Positions 7,813 to 15,586 of a stretch of 64,000 bases of DNA are shown piece after piece. Both the position numbers and the translations under genes were made by a program. How positions within the stretch are numbered: position 1 is the first letter of the stretch; each line of letters opens with the position of its first letter. This stretch comes from Rhizobium rosettiformans W3 (GTDB taxonomy: Bacteria; Pseudomonadota; Alphaproteobacteria; Rhizobiales; Rhizobiaceae): assembly GCF_004912135.1 (NCBI RefSeq), contig NZ_STGU01000001.1, positions 372,001 through 436,000 on the forward strand, read 5' to 3'. The notes below the pieces were generated by a model. It was not told the DNA's origin, ran no database searches, and worked only from the letters and a program-made list of their open reading frames with translations.

Positions 7813-8409
7813 ATGGCCGCTGTTCTGACCAGCATGCGCGCGCTTTTCGCGCCGGCGCCTGCCTTTGTCATCGATACCGAAACGCCAGCCGACGTCGTCG
7901 CGCGTGAAGCGCTGCTCGACCGTGCCATGGGCACCAACCGCCGCAAGAAGTCGTCGGAGAAGATCCGTCGCAACCGGATCCCGGCCGAAGGGCTGGCGTT
8001 CGTGGCGCGTGATCCGGCGGGGCATGTGATCGGGACCGTGCGTCTGTGGAATATCGAGGCCGGCGTCAGCCGCGAAGGCAAGGCCATTGATGCGCTGCTG
8101 CTCGGTCCGCTCGCCGTCGATTCGGCGCATGAGGGCAAGGGTATCGGTGGCGCGCTGATGCGGGCCGCCCTCCTCGAAGCCCGCAAGCGCGGCCATGGTG
8201 CCGTGCTTCTGGTGGGTGACGCACCTTACTACGAGCGCTTCGGCTTCTTTGCCGACAAGACGCAGCATCTGGTGATGCCGGGTCCGTTTGCGCGCGACCG
8301 CTTCCTGGCGCTGGAACTCGTGCATGGCTGGCTCGAAGGAGCCGCCGGCATGGTGGTCGCGTCCGGTCGCAAGCTGTCGCAGCCGACGAGCCTGCGCCGC
8401 GCAGCCTGA
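7813..8409 (+). CDS. GNAT-family N-acetyltransferase (YhbS-like)
   Basis: A 198-residue acetyltransferase of the COG3153/YhbS type. The acetyl-CoA pyrophosphate loop is visible in LLGPLAVDSAHEGKGIGGAL (about residues 95-114), followed by the KRGHGAVLLVGDAPYYERFGF strand-helix that is characteristic of this subgroup. The first 40 residues are basic and carry RRKKSSEKIRR. The substrate is unknown. The ATG at 7813 is used because GGGAGG at 7802-7807 is well placed; an in-frame TTG six codons earlier has none. It follows the decarboxylase after a hairpin, so a polyamine substrate is tempting but unproven. Confidence 0.85.
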   Translation: MAAVLTSMRALFAPAPAFVIDTETPADVVAREALLDRAMGTNRRKKSSEKIRRNRIPAEGLAFVARDPAGHVIGTVRLWNIEAGVSREGKAIDALLLGPLAVDSAHEGKGIGGALMRAALLEARKRGHGAVLLVGDAPYYERFGFFADKTQHLVMPGPFARDRFLALELVHGWLEGAAGMVVASGRKLSQPTSLRRAA

Positions 8410-8433
8410 GTGAAGGCTCCCGGATGCTCGCTG

Positions 8434-8475
8434 AAGGGCCCGGCCGCGACTCGTTCGCGCCGGGCCCTTTCCTTT
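8434..8475 (+). terminator. Rho-independent terminator after the GNAT gene
   Basis: Stem AAGGGCCCGGC (8434-8444) with GCCGGGCCCTT (8459-8469), loop of 14 bases, followed by TCCTTT. Confidence 0.8.
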
Positions 8476-8673
8476 GGTGGTCGACCACAGCCGCATGACG
8501 AAGGTTTTTTCCAATCGTCAACTCTGGCCGTGTCGTGGCGGTCACAGTTCGAGCGGCGATCGTTGTTCTTCATAATCAAGCTCTAACCTATTGATCTGGC
8601 TCAAGTGGCTCGCCTCTCCCGGGCTGCTAGCTGGCTTCGGCTTAATGCCGATGCTTGTTTCAAGGAGAGAATG

Positions 8674-9372
8674 ATGACCACCGTCCGGACTGCCTCAACC
8701 CGCGCTCTTGTCGCGACCGCCACACTGATGCTGCTTGCACCGGCAGTTTCGGCGGCGGATCTCGCGCCACTGATGGAACCCGCACCCGAGGCGGCGACCG
8801 AGGCGGTCGCGGCGGCCAGCCCCTGGCAGATTCGTGTCCGCGGTCTCGGCGTGATCACGAATGATTCGGGCTCGGTGAATGGCGTTGCGGGCTCGGACCT
8901 GTCCTACAGCGATAGCGTGATACCCGAACTCGACATCACCTATTATCTCACCGACAACATTGCCGCCGAACTCATCCTCGGCACCACCTATGCCAACATC
9001 TATGGCGAGGGTGCACTCGCAAGCGTGGGGAAGGTGGGCAAGACATGGGTGCTGCCGCCGACGCTGACGCTGCAATACCACTTCACCGACTTCGGCGCCT
9101 TCAAGCCTTATGTCGGCGCCGGCGTGAACTACACCATGTTCTACAGCCAGGATGGCGACGCGGCGACGAGCCTCGATGTGAAGAACTCGTTCGGCACGGC
9201 GCTGCAGATCGGCGCCGACTACATGGTCAACGAGCATTGGGGCGTGAACTTCGACGTGAAGAAGCTTTTCCTCAAGGCCGATTTCGACGCGACGATTAAC
9301 GGCACGGACTATTCCGGCAAGGCGAAGCTCGATCCATGGCTGATCGGCGCCGGCGTCACCTACCGTTTCTAA
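8674..9372 (+). CDS. OmpW-family outer-membrane beta-barrel protein
   Basis: A 232-residue precursor with a signal peptide ending near VSA (residue 27) and a mature part of about 205 residues matching the eight-stranded OmpW barrel: the WQIRVRGLGVI opening strand, the ELDITYYLTDNIAAELI strand pair, the PTLTLQYHF strand, the FKPYVGAGVNYTMFY segment and the C-terminal GAGVTYRF strand ending in phenylalanine, the usual Bam-recognition end. OmpW proteins form narrow hydrophobic channels in the outer membrane and respond to stress; the ligand here is unknown. Two adjacent ATGs (8671, 8674) follow AAGGAG at 8662-8667; the second gives the better spacing. Confidence 0.88.
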   Translation: MTTVRTASTRALVATATLMLLAPAVSAADLAPLMEPAPEAATEAVAAASPWQIRVRGLGVITNDSGSVNGVAGSDLSYSDSVIPELDITYYLTDNIAAELILGTTYANIYGEGALASVGKVGKTWVLPPTLTLQYHFTDFGAFKPYVGAGVNYTMFYSQDGDAATSLDVKNSFGTALQIGADYMVNEHWGVNFDVKKLFLKADFDATINGTDYSGKAKLDPWLIGAGVTYRF

Positions 9373-9672
9373 TCGCCGGGCGGTTTCTTTTTTTTAGAGG
9401 GGGCGGATGCCGTTGGCGCCGCCCCTTCATTGCGTCTTCGGCCGGCAATGGACGCCGTTGATGTCGTGATATCAACGGGTTGAGGATCTTGTATCAAGTC
9501 GGAAGACCCGACTGCACCTGTTTCCTGTGTTGCAAATCTCACGCAGTTTTCACGCACTGCTGACAGGCTCGTCCATTTTTCCGCCACACGAAGGAACCAT
9601 TTTGCTGCTCGATACTTCTTGCTGCGGGTCCTGTGCGGAAAATTATCGCATAGGCGGGAACAAAAGCGCTGG
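9373..9672. other. Gene-free gap between the two outer-membrane protein genes
   Basis: No convincing gene was seen. The stretch opens with a pyrimidine-rich tract (9383-9395) and the hairpin at 9398, and has a short GTTGAT/ATCAAC inverted repeat at about 9456-9475. Base composition falls towards AT just before the promoter of the next gene. Confidence 0.6.
9398..9427 (+). terminator. Hairpin terminator after the OmpW gene
   Basis: GGGGCGG (9400-9406) pairs with CCGCCCC (9419-9425), with an inner GCC-GTT-GGC stem, giving a compact strong structure. The following U-tract is weak (TTCATT). Confidence 0.6.
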
Positions 9673-9700
9673 TTGGGTTTAGGTGGTTATGTTGTATAAT
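9673..9700 (+). promoter_or_regulatory. Near-consensus sigma-70-type promoter of the Omp25-like gene
   Basis: TTGGGT (9673-9678), 16-base spacer, then an exact TATAAT (9695-9700). This is unusually close to consensus for a high-GC alphaproteobacterium and fits high expression of an abundant outer-membrane protein 62 bases downstream. Confidence 0.65.
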
Positions 9701-9761
9701 CATCACATACATGAACCACAGATGGCGCTATAAGCGATCTTGTAACACAGGAGTTTATCAC

Positions 9762-10394
9762 ATGATCAAAAGCATCCTTCTCGGATCTGCCGCCGCTCTG
9801 GCGATTTCGACCTCGGCTTTCGCGGCTGACGCCATTTACGAAGCCCCGGCTGAGCCGCCGGTTGCCGTCGAAACTGTTCCGCAGTTTTCCTGGGCAGGTG
9901 GCTATGCAGGTATCCTGACCGGCTACGGTTGGGGTGACGGCGAAATCGAAGGCATCGCAGGGTCTGAAGACTTCGACGGTGCTCGCTTCGGTGGCTTCGT
10001 TGGTTACAACTGGGACCTCGGCAACCAGCTGGTTGTTGGTCTCGAGGGTGACCTGAACTACGACTGGAACGAAGAAACTGTTCTTGGTCAGGACTTTGAT
10101 TCTGGTCTGAACTGGTCGGCACGTGCCCGCGTTGGCTACGCTATGGACCGCGCTCTGCTGTATGTTGCTGGTGGTTACACCGGTACGAACATCTCGACCG
10201 ACGGCCCGCTGGGTAGCGACGACGACACGCTGCATGGCTGGACCATCGGTGGTGGCGTTGACTACGCTCTGACCGACCGCATGTTCACCCGCGTCGAATA
10301 TCGTTACAACGACTTCGGCAGCGGCGACCTCGGCGGCACTGATGTCGACTTCGACCAGCACACGGTCAACGTCGGCCTCGCCGTCAAGTTCTGA
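9762..10394 (+). CDS. Omp25/Omp31-type outer-membrane beta-barrel protein
   Basis: A 210-residue opacity-type porin-like protein. The signal peptide MIKSILLGSAAALA... ends with AFA (residue 21); the mature protein has the ten or so amphipathic strands of the family, with the GGYAGILTGYGWGDG opening, GYNWDLGNQLVVGLEGDLNY, SARARVGYAMDRALLYVAGG and the terminal HTVNVGLAVKF strand ending in F. Such proteins are abundant structural outer-membrane proteins of Brucella and rhizobia. The ATG at 9762 has CAGGAG at 9748-9753. Its own near-consensus promoter and a 13-bp terminator make it a monocistronic, strongly expressed unit. The codon usage (CGT, GGT, GTT, TCT rich) differs from its neighbours and fits a highly expressed gene. 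Confidence 0.92.
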   Translation: MIKSILLGSAAALAISTSAFAADAIYEAPAEPPVAVETVPQFSWAGGYAGILTGYGWGDGEIEGIAGSEDFDGARFGGFVGYNWDLGNQLVVGLEGDLNYDWNEETVLGQDFDSGLNWSARARVGYAMDRALLYVAGGYTGTNISTDGPLGSDDDTLHGWTIGGGVDYALTDRMFTRVEYRYNDFGSGDLGGTDVDFDQHTVNVGLAVKF

Positions 10395-10415
10395 TCCAAC
10401 TGATCTGACACGGAA

Positions 10416-10445
10416 AAGCCCGGCTTCCTCGCGGAAGCCGGGCTT
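10416..10445 (+). terminator. Strong terminator of the Omp25-like gene
   Basis: Perfect 13-bp stem: AAGCCCGGCTTCC (10416-10428), TCGC tetraloop, GGAAGCCGGGCTT (10433-10445), then CTCTGTTT. It also lies 17 bases beyond the convergent chemoreceptor stop and may serve both strands. Confidence 0.88.
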
Positions 10446-10462
10446 CTCTGTTTGCGGTTCCA

Positions 10463-12298
10463 TCAGGCGGCGCGATGCTCGATCGCGGTAGCCTCTGTGC
10501 CGCGGATCTCGCTTCGGCGATTGAGCTGAAAGCGGTTGACCAGCGAAGTCAGCTGAACCGCACCCTCGGCAAGCGTATGGCTGATGGCAGTGGTTTCCTC
10601 GACCATCGCCGCGTTCTGCTGCGTCATCTGGTCGATGCTGTTGATCGCAGCACTTATCTCCTGCAAGCCGATGGCCTGCTCGCGTGCCGCCGTCGCGATC
10701 GCGTCGACATTGGTGTCGATGCGGCTGACGAAGTCACCGATCTGATCAAGGGCGGTGCCGGTTTCGCCGACGAGCTGGACGCCGGAGGAGACCTCCACAC
10801 TGGACTTCTGGATGAGGCCCTTGATGTCGCGCGCTGCATTGGCAGACCGCTGGGCGAGTTCGCGGACTTCCTGGGCGACAACCGCAAAGCCCTTTCCGGC
10901 TTCCCCGGCGCGGGCCGCCTCGACCCCGGCATTCAGGGCGAGGAGGTTGGTCTGGAATGCGATCTCGTCGATGACGCCGATGATCTGGCCGATCTCCGAC
11001 GAAGCCGATTCGATGCGCTCCATGGCCGATACGGCGGAGCGAACGACGCTTCCCGAAGCCACGGCGCAGTTTTTCGCTTGCCGCACCAGCTCGCGGGTGT
11101 CGCTCGTGCGCTGGGCGGAGGCCCGTACCGTGGCAGTCACCTGTTCCAGGGCTGCGGAGGTCTGTTCGAGCGCTGCGGCCTGCTGCTCGGTGCGGCTTGC
11201 AAGATTGCCGGAGGCTTCGCGCATTTCCTGGCTGTTTTCCAGCAGGCGGCGCGTCTCCTCCATGACCTTTTCGAGCGTCGCCTGGAACGTGGCGATGGAA
11301 TGGTTGAAGTCCTGGCGTAGGGGTTCGAAGCGGGCATCGAAGGCTTCGTCCAGGGTGATGCGGATGTTGCATTCGGCGAGGCGGTGAAGGCCGGCACCGA
11401 GCGCCTCGATGACGAAACGCAGCGCTTCCGCCTCGATCGTCCGATCCTGGTCGCGCAGCGCGCGTTCGCGGTCTGCTTCGGCACGTGCCGCCTCGGTCTC
11501 GGCCTGCAGGCGCTGGTTTTCCAAACCCGACTGGCGGAAGACTTCCACCGCTTCGGCGATGTGACCAATCTCGTCGCGGCGATTGGCATGGGGAACGGTC
11601 CCCGTGAAGTCGCCGGAGGCCATGTTGGTCATAAAGCCGGTGATCTCTCCGAGCGGTTTCAGTGCGCGGCGGTGGATGAAGTAGACGCTTCCAAGGGCCG
11701 TGGCGATCAGCATGAGGCCGAGCGTCAGCAGCAGAGCTTCTTCGCTCGCGGATTTGGCAGCCGCGTAGGATTCGCGCCCGACGAGATAATCGCCCGCCAT
11801 GGTCACCAGTTCGTTCACCGAGGTCTCATGGTCATGAAATTCTGTCTTGAGCTTTACGAGCACCGGCGTGGTAGCGCTGGCATCGCCGGCAACAAGAGCC
11901 GGTTTCAGTTCATTCTGCAAAGTCGTCCAATAACGGTCGCCCTTGGCGATGACTTCGTCGTAGAGCTTGGCACGCAAGTTATCCGGTAGCGTCGAGTTCT
12001 TCCAGTATTCCCGGCGCTCGTCATAGAGCTTGTGGAGCAGATCGAAGCGCGGCAGGTTCACGGCGGCCGTGTCCGGATGAACGAAGACTTCGTTGGCCAG
12101 CGCGTAAGATTCGATCAGATAGAGCGGGGGCGGCAGGATGTCGGCGATCAGGTCCTTTCCGTCGACGATCTCTTTATAGATGGGGCCGTTGACCTTGAGG
12201 GTCTGCAGGGTCTGGGCGCCTACGCCCGCGACCGCGACAATGCCGGCGGCGAGGGCAAGGCCTGCCGCCGTCACCACGATTTTGAGGTTCAGGTTCAT
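10463..12298 (-). CDS. Methyl-accepting chemotaxis protein
   Basis: A 611-residue transmembrane chemoreceptor. The start is placed at 12298 because the protein then begins with the transmembrane helix MNLNLKIVVTAAGLALAAG; the longer frame adds a 60-residue Arg-rich stretch with no signal. A periplasmic sensor region (about 30-185) is followed by TM2 (about 187-210), a HAMP linker, a coiled-coil section and the highly conserved signalling hairpin (IGVIDEIAFQTNLLALNAGVEAARAGEAGKGFAVVAQEVR, split here as a description) around residues 440-500 that contacts CheA and CheW. The tail ends EHRAA and lacks a classical CheR-binding pentapeptide (NWETF-like). The ligand is unknown. The sensor region has no PAS or Cache motif that I can name. 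Confidence 0.9.
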   Translation of the reverse strand: MNLNLKIVVTAAGLALAAGIVAVAGVGAQTLQTLKVNGPIYKEIVDGKDLIADILPPPLYLIESYALANEVFVHPDTAAVNLPRFDLLHKLYDERREYWKNSTLPDNLRAKLYDEVIAKGDRYWTTLQNELKPALVAGDASATTPVLVKLKTEFHDHETSVNELVTMAGDYLVGRESYAAAKSASEEALLLTLGLMLIATALGSVYFIHRRALKPLGEITGFMTNMASGDFTGTVPHANRRDEIGHIAEAVEVFRQSGLENQRLQAETEAARAEADRERALRDQDRTIEAEALRFVIEALGAGLHRLAECNIRITLDEAFDARFEPLRQDFNHSIATFQATLEKVMEETRRLLENSQEMREASGNLASRTEQQAAALEQTSAALEQVTATVRASAQRTSDTRELVRQAKNCAVASGSVVRSAVSAMERIESASSEIGQIIGVIDEIAFQTNLLALNAGVEAARAGEAGKGFAVVAQEVRELAQRSANAARDIKGLIQKSSVEVSSGVQLVGETGTALDQIGDFVSRIDTNVDAIATAAREQAIGLQEISAAINSIDQMTQQNAAMVEETTAISHTLAEGAVQLTSLVNRFQLNRRSEIRGTEATAIEHRAA

Positions 12299-12598
12299 GT
12301 GTCGTCCGTTTCGAACGCGCGCCGCGGCCGGGCGCACGCGTTTGCGCCCTCGGCTCAGCTGCCGTGGTTGGAGAGAATAATTAAAGCTGAATTCAGAGGA
12401 ATGATTCCAGTCCCAGCGAGACGCGGCTGTCTTGTCTCTCGCTCGCCTCCCCGAAATTAGGGAGGCAATCACTACCACATGGTTAAGGTGAGTATTCGGT
12501 GAACGGTTTAGTGCAAGATTTAGGTATTTTTGACCTTAGGCGCGATTTTCGTTGCCCATACACGCAACCAAAAGGCTTTGAGAGCCGATTTCAGACAA
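12299..12598. other. Gene-free region upstream of the chemoreceptor
   Basis: No gene seen. On the minus strand this is the chemoreceptor leader: it contains a 7-bp hairpin, GCCTCCC (12445-12451) with GGGAGGC (12460-12466), and AT-richer sequence at 12480-12540 that probably holds the promoter. No clear -35/-10 pair could be assigned. Confidence 0.55.
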
Positions 12599-13585
12599 TC
12601 AGCCGGTGATATCGATCACACCGCAGTCGCCCGTTTCGGAGCCGAAGGCGAGCAGTTTGCCGGTGCTGCTCCAGGCAAGCGAGGTGATCGCACCCTTGCC
12701 GGGACGGCGCAACAGCGCCTCCTTCCCGTCGGCAATGCGGACAGCAAGGATCATCCCGTCGATGAAGCCGATGGCCAAGACTTCCTCCATCGGATGGAAG
12801 GCGACCTGGGTGACGAGGATATTGGCGCGTGTCCCAAGTTCCAGCGGTGCCTTGCCCATGGGGCCGTCCTTGCCCGAAAAGGGCCAGACGATGGCGGCCG
12901 GCGCGCCCGACGAGGCAAGCCATTTGCCCTTGGGCGACCAGGAGAGCGACTTTACCTTGGCCGGGTAACCGGTCATGCGCATGTGGCGCGTGTCGGAGGA
13001 TTTGCCGTCGAGCTTCCAGCCGTGCAACGCGCTTTCCTGCATCATCGTCACGACGAAGCGGCCATCCGGTGAGAAGGTGACGCCGGTATGAGCGCCCTTC
13101 CAGTCGAGATCGACGGGTGCGCCCGACGTGCCGACCCAGTGCAGGGTCACCCCGTTGTAGCGGGCAACCGCAATCCGCAGCCCTTTGGGCGCGAAGTCGA
13201 CGGCTTCGACCGTGCGCTCCTCCACGAATTCCTTGGTCGTGCCATCGGCGAGACGCACGAAGGTCGACTTGCCGACCGCATAGGCGACAGCACCCTGTGG
13301 CCCGGGCGCAACGACCGAGATCCACTTGCGCGGTACATGCGCCAGTTCAGTGACGGTCCCGTCATGGGCGATGCGCAGGACACGACCGTCTTCGCCGCCG
13401 GTCAGCAGGGTCTGGGTCGCCGGATCCTTGACGCAGGTAAGCAGGCCGGCATTGGCCTCCGTCACCTTCTCGCCGCCGTCCAAGCGGTGAATGGCGCCAG
13501 TCGCGGCAGCAAAGACCGGGATGTCTCCTAGGAAATGCGTGGAGACAACATGACCTTCGATATCGAGAGGGGCGACTGTGGGCAT
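12599..13585 (-). CDS. WD40-repeat protein
   Basis: A 328-residue protein with about six to seven WD40-like blades across its length, recognisable from repeated GH/D...W.P.G..LA..S.D.....W patterns (for example SLSWSPKGKWLASSGAPAAIVW and SLAWSSTGKLLAFGSETG). It should fold as a beta-propeller interaction scaffold. No signal peptide is visible with the start at 13585 (ATG, protein beginning MPTVAPLD), so it is probably cytoplasmic. It lies 66 bases downstream of the CobW-family gene on the same strand, suggesting an operon and a role with that metallochaperone; this is inferred from context only. Confidence 0.8.
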   Translation of the reverse strand: MPTVAPLDIEGHVVSTHFLGDIPVFAAATGAIHRLDGGEKVTEANAGLLTCVKDPATQTLLTGGEDGRVLRIAHDGTVTELAHVPRKWISVVAPGPQGAVAYAVGKSTFVRLADGTTKEFVEERTVEAVDFAPKGLRIAVARYNGVTLHWVGTSGAPVDLDWKGAHTGVTFSPDGRFVVTMMQESALHGWKLDGKSSDTRHMRMTGYPAKVKSLSWSPKGKWLASSGAPAAIVWPFSGKDGPMGKAPLELGTRANILVTQVAFHPMEEVLAIGFIDGMILAVRIADGKEALLRRPGKGAITSLAWSSTGKLLAFGSETGDCGVIDITG

Positions 13586-13651
13586 AGGTTCAGGCTTTCT
13601 TTCGGGCAATGTGCGGGCGGGGAGGGGGCGGGGCGCGCCCACTCCGGCAGA

Positions 13652-14764
13652 TCAGGCGGTGGCTTCGCAGGCCTTGAAGCTTGCTTCGAGCTTCTCGCGG
13701 TCAAGCTCGCGGCCGATGAAGACCAGACGGCTCTCGCGCTTCTCGCCGTCCTTCCACGGGCGCTGATGATCGCCTTCGACAATCATGTGCACGCCCTGCA
13801 CGACATAGCGCTCCTCGTCGCCCTTGAAGGCAATGATGCCCTTGAGACGCAGGATGTTCGGGCCTTGCGTCTGGGTCACCTTCTGGATCCAGGGGAAGAA
13901 CCGGTCGGGGTTCATCTCGCCACCGCGCAGCGACACCGAGGTCACCGTCACATCATGGATCGGGGACGGACCGTGGTCGTGATGGTGATGATCATGATCA
14001 TGGCCATGATGGTGGTGATGGTCGTGATCATGGTGATGATGATCGTGGTGATGGTGATGACCGTGATCATGGTCGCAATCGGGGCCGCAGACGTGATCCG
14101 GATCATCGTGGTCCAGGAAATGCGGATCGTTCTCCAGTGCGCGCTCGAGGTTGAATGCGCCCTGATCGAGCACCTTGGCGAGATCCACCCCGGAGCGGGT
14201 GGTCGAGTAGATGCGGGCCGACGGGTTGATTGCACGGACGATGTGTTCGATCTGGTGCAGCTCGTCGTGGGAGACGAGGTCAGCCTTGTTGATCACAACG
14301 ACATCTGCGAAGGCGATCTGGTCTTCCGCCTCGCGGCTGTCCTTCAGGCGCAACGGCAGGTGCTTGGCGTCAACCAGGGCGACGACGGCGTCGAGCTCGG
14401 TCTTGGACCGAACGTCATCGTCCATGAAGAAGGTCTGGGCAACCGGAACCGGATCGGCAAGGCCCGTGGTCTCGACGATGATGCCGTCGAAACGACCCGG
14501 GCGGCGCATCAGGCCTTCCACGACGCGGATCAGGTCGCCGCGCACCGTGCAGCAGACGCAGCCATTGTTCATCTCGTAGATTTCTTCGTCCGACTCGACG
14601 ATCAGGTCGTTGTCAATGCCGATTTCACCGAACTCGTTGACGATGACGGCGTATTTCTTGCCGTGGTTCTCGGAGAGAATGCGGTTCAGGAGCGTCGTCT
14701 TGCCGGCGCCGAGATAGCCGGTGAGCACGGTGACGGGTGTCGGTTTCGCGGTTGCTTCGGTCAT
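13652..14764 (-). CDS. CobW/COG0523-family GTPase (metallochaperone) with His-rich insert
   Basis: A 370-residue G3E-class P-loop GTPase. Walker A is [11 protein letters not shown] (16-26), the metal-binding GCxCC motif is C69-V-C-C72, a VVINKADL guanine-recognition motif follows, and the C-terminal CobW_C domain includes the [21 protein letters not shown] segment. Between the two domains lies an insert of roughly 50 residues composed almost entirely of His and Asp (encoded at about 13960-14095), a likely Zn2+, Co2+ or Ni2+ store. Family members deliver metals under limitation. A palindrome-rich block at 14804-14830 just upstream is a candidate metal-responsive operator. The WD40 gene downstream is probably co-transcribed. 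Confidence 0.9.
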   Translation of the reverse strand: MTEATAKPTPVTVLTGYLGAGKTTLLNRILSENHGKKYAVIVNEFGEIGIDNDLIVESDEEIYEMNNGCVCCTVRGDLIRVVEGLMRRPGRFDGIIVETTGLADPVPVAQTFFMDDDVRSKTELDAVVALVDAKHLPLRLKDSREAEDQIAFADVVVINKADLVSHDELHQIEHIVRAINPSARIYSTTRSGVDLAKVLDQGAFNLERALENDPHFLDHDDPDHVCGPDCDHDHGHHHHHDHHHHDHDHHHHHGHDHDHHHHDHGPSPIHDVTVTSVSLRGGEMNPDRFFPWIQKVTQTQGPNILRLKGIIAFKGDEERYVVQGVHMIVEGDHQRPWKDGEKRESRLVFIGRELDREKLEASFKACEATA

Positions 14765-14803
14765 GAAAGCCTCTGATGTCAGGGGGCGCCGGGCGATGCG
14801 GCT

Positions 14804-14830
14804 GTAATGGTATTACCCCCATATAGGGGT
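14804..14830. promoter_or_regulatory. Overlapping palindromes upstream of the CobW gene
   Basis: GTAAT-GGT-ATTAC (14804-14816) is a perfect inverted repeat, and ACCCC-CATATA-GGGGT (14815-14830) is a second one sharing two bases with the first. They sit 40-66 bases upstream of the start codon. The first has the form of a Fur/Zur-like site, the second resembles the C-tract operators of CsoR/RcnR-type regulators. Which, if either, is used is not known. Confidence 0.45.
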
Positions 14831-14863
14831 TCCGGCGAGTCAGTTCAAAGGCTTTCGTGAGCT

Positions 14864-15259
14864 TCAGCCGGTGGTGAGTGCGGAGCGGAGATCGGTGCGG
14901 CCGAAGTCGTCGCCGACATAGAGGAGAGGGCAGTCAAACTCCTCGGCGGTGGCATAAGAAAAGCAGTCGCCAAAATTGAGTGCGGCGGGGTGGAAGCCTT
15001 TGCCGAAGCGTTGGTAGGCGAAGCTGGCGCGTTCTGAACGGGCACGCGTGAGCTCTATGATCTCAAAATTGAGGGAAGCAATCAGTTCCGACAATTGATC
15101 AGAGCATCGTTTCTGAAGCGCGACGATCTTCAGTTCGAGCAGGGTACCAGCCGACAACAGCAGGCGCCTCTTAGGGATCTCAAGAACTGCCGCGCAGGCC
15201 TTGGCAGTCGGTTCATTCCTTATGACAGCAATCAGCGCGGATGTGTCGATCGCGATCAC
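14864..15259 (-). CDS. vapC: VapC-type PIN-domain toxin
   Basis: A 131-residue PIN-domain ribonuclease. The four acidic positions expected for the Mg2+ site are present: D5 in MIAIDTSAL, E42 in LLELK, D98 in NFGDCFSYA and D117/D118 in YVGDDF. This is the layout of VapC toxins, which cleave tRNA or rRNA. The ATG at 15259 overlaps the stop of the upstream antitoxin gene by four bases (ATGA), typical of toxin-antitoxin pairs. No mutation of a key residue is visible, so the toxin looks functional. Confidence 0.9.
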   Translation of the reverse strand: MIAIDTSALIAVIRNEPTAKACAAVLEIPKRRLLLSAGTLLELKIVALQKRCSDQLSELIASLNFEIIELTRARSERASFAYQRFGKGFHPAALNFGDCFSYATAEEFDCPLLYVGDDFGRTDLRSALTTG

Positions 15260-15528
15260 GCTGGAAGACCGTTCTCGTCATAAAGAAAGTCGTGGCTTCT
15301 GTCTGCGAGGGGCTCACCCGGGACCGGGGGAGGGGCTTTGGCCATGATGTCTTTGATGATAGCCCGTCGCTCCTCAAGGGTCAGTTCATGGCGGCGATCG
15401 TTTGTTTCGACCGGTCGCAGGGCTATGGCATCCTGGCCGTCGCGGGTGATGATAACGGGTTCTCCGCGTTCGGCTCGCTCCACGAGTTCTTCGAACCGTT
15501 CGCCTGCTTGCTCCATGGAAACGCGCAT
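15256..15528 (-). CDS. vapB: VapB/Phd-type antitoxin
   Basis: A 90-residue antitoxin. The N-terminal half (MRVSMEQAGERFEELVERAERGEPVIITRDGQDAIAL region, residues 1-37) has the Phd/YefM DNA-binding fold pattern; the C-terminal half (about 45-90) is acidic and unstructured-looking, with a conserved-type tail ending DFLYDENGLPA that would wrap the PIN toxin. It precedes and overlaps the toxin gene by four bases and probably autoregulates the pair. AGGAAGAAGC upstream of the ATG at 15528 is the ribosome site. Confidence 0.85.
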   Translation of the reverse strand: MRVSMEQAGERFEELVERAERGEPVIITRDGQDAIALRPVETNDRRHELTLEERRAIIKDIMAKAPPPVPGEPLADRSHDFLYDENGLPA

Positions 15529-15586
15529 GCTTCTTCCTCGCGATTTCTGTCGATCAATATGCGCCTTACCTGGGGAGCCTTCAAGC

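Noticed and set aside
6478-8514. Antisense open frame spanning the decarboxylase and GNAT genes.
   Set aside because: Both plus-strand genes have clear family motifs and ribosome sites; the antisense frame crosses their terminators.
13960-14095. Repetitive ATGGTGATGATC-like DNA that might be taken for a CRISPR or tandem repeat array.
   Set aside because: It is in frame with the CobW gene and simply encodes the His/Asp run; units are irregular and have no spacers.
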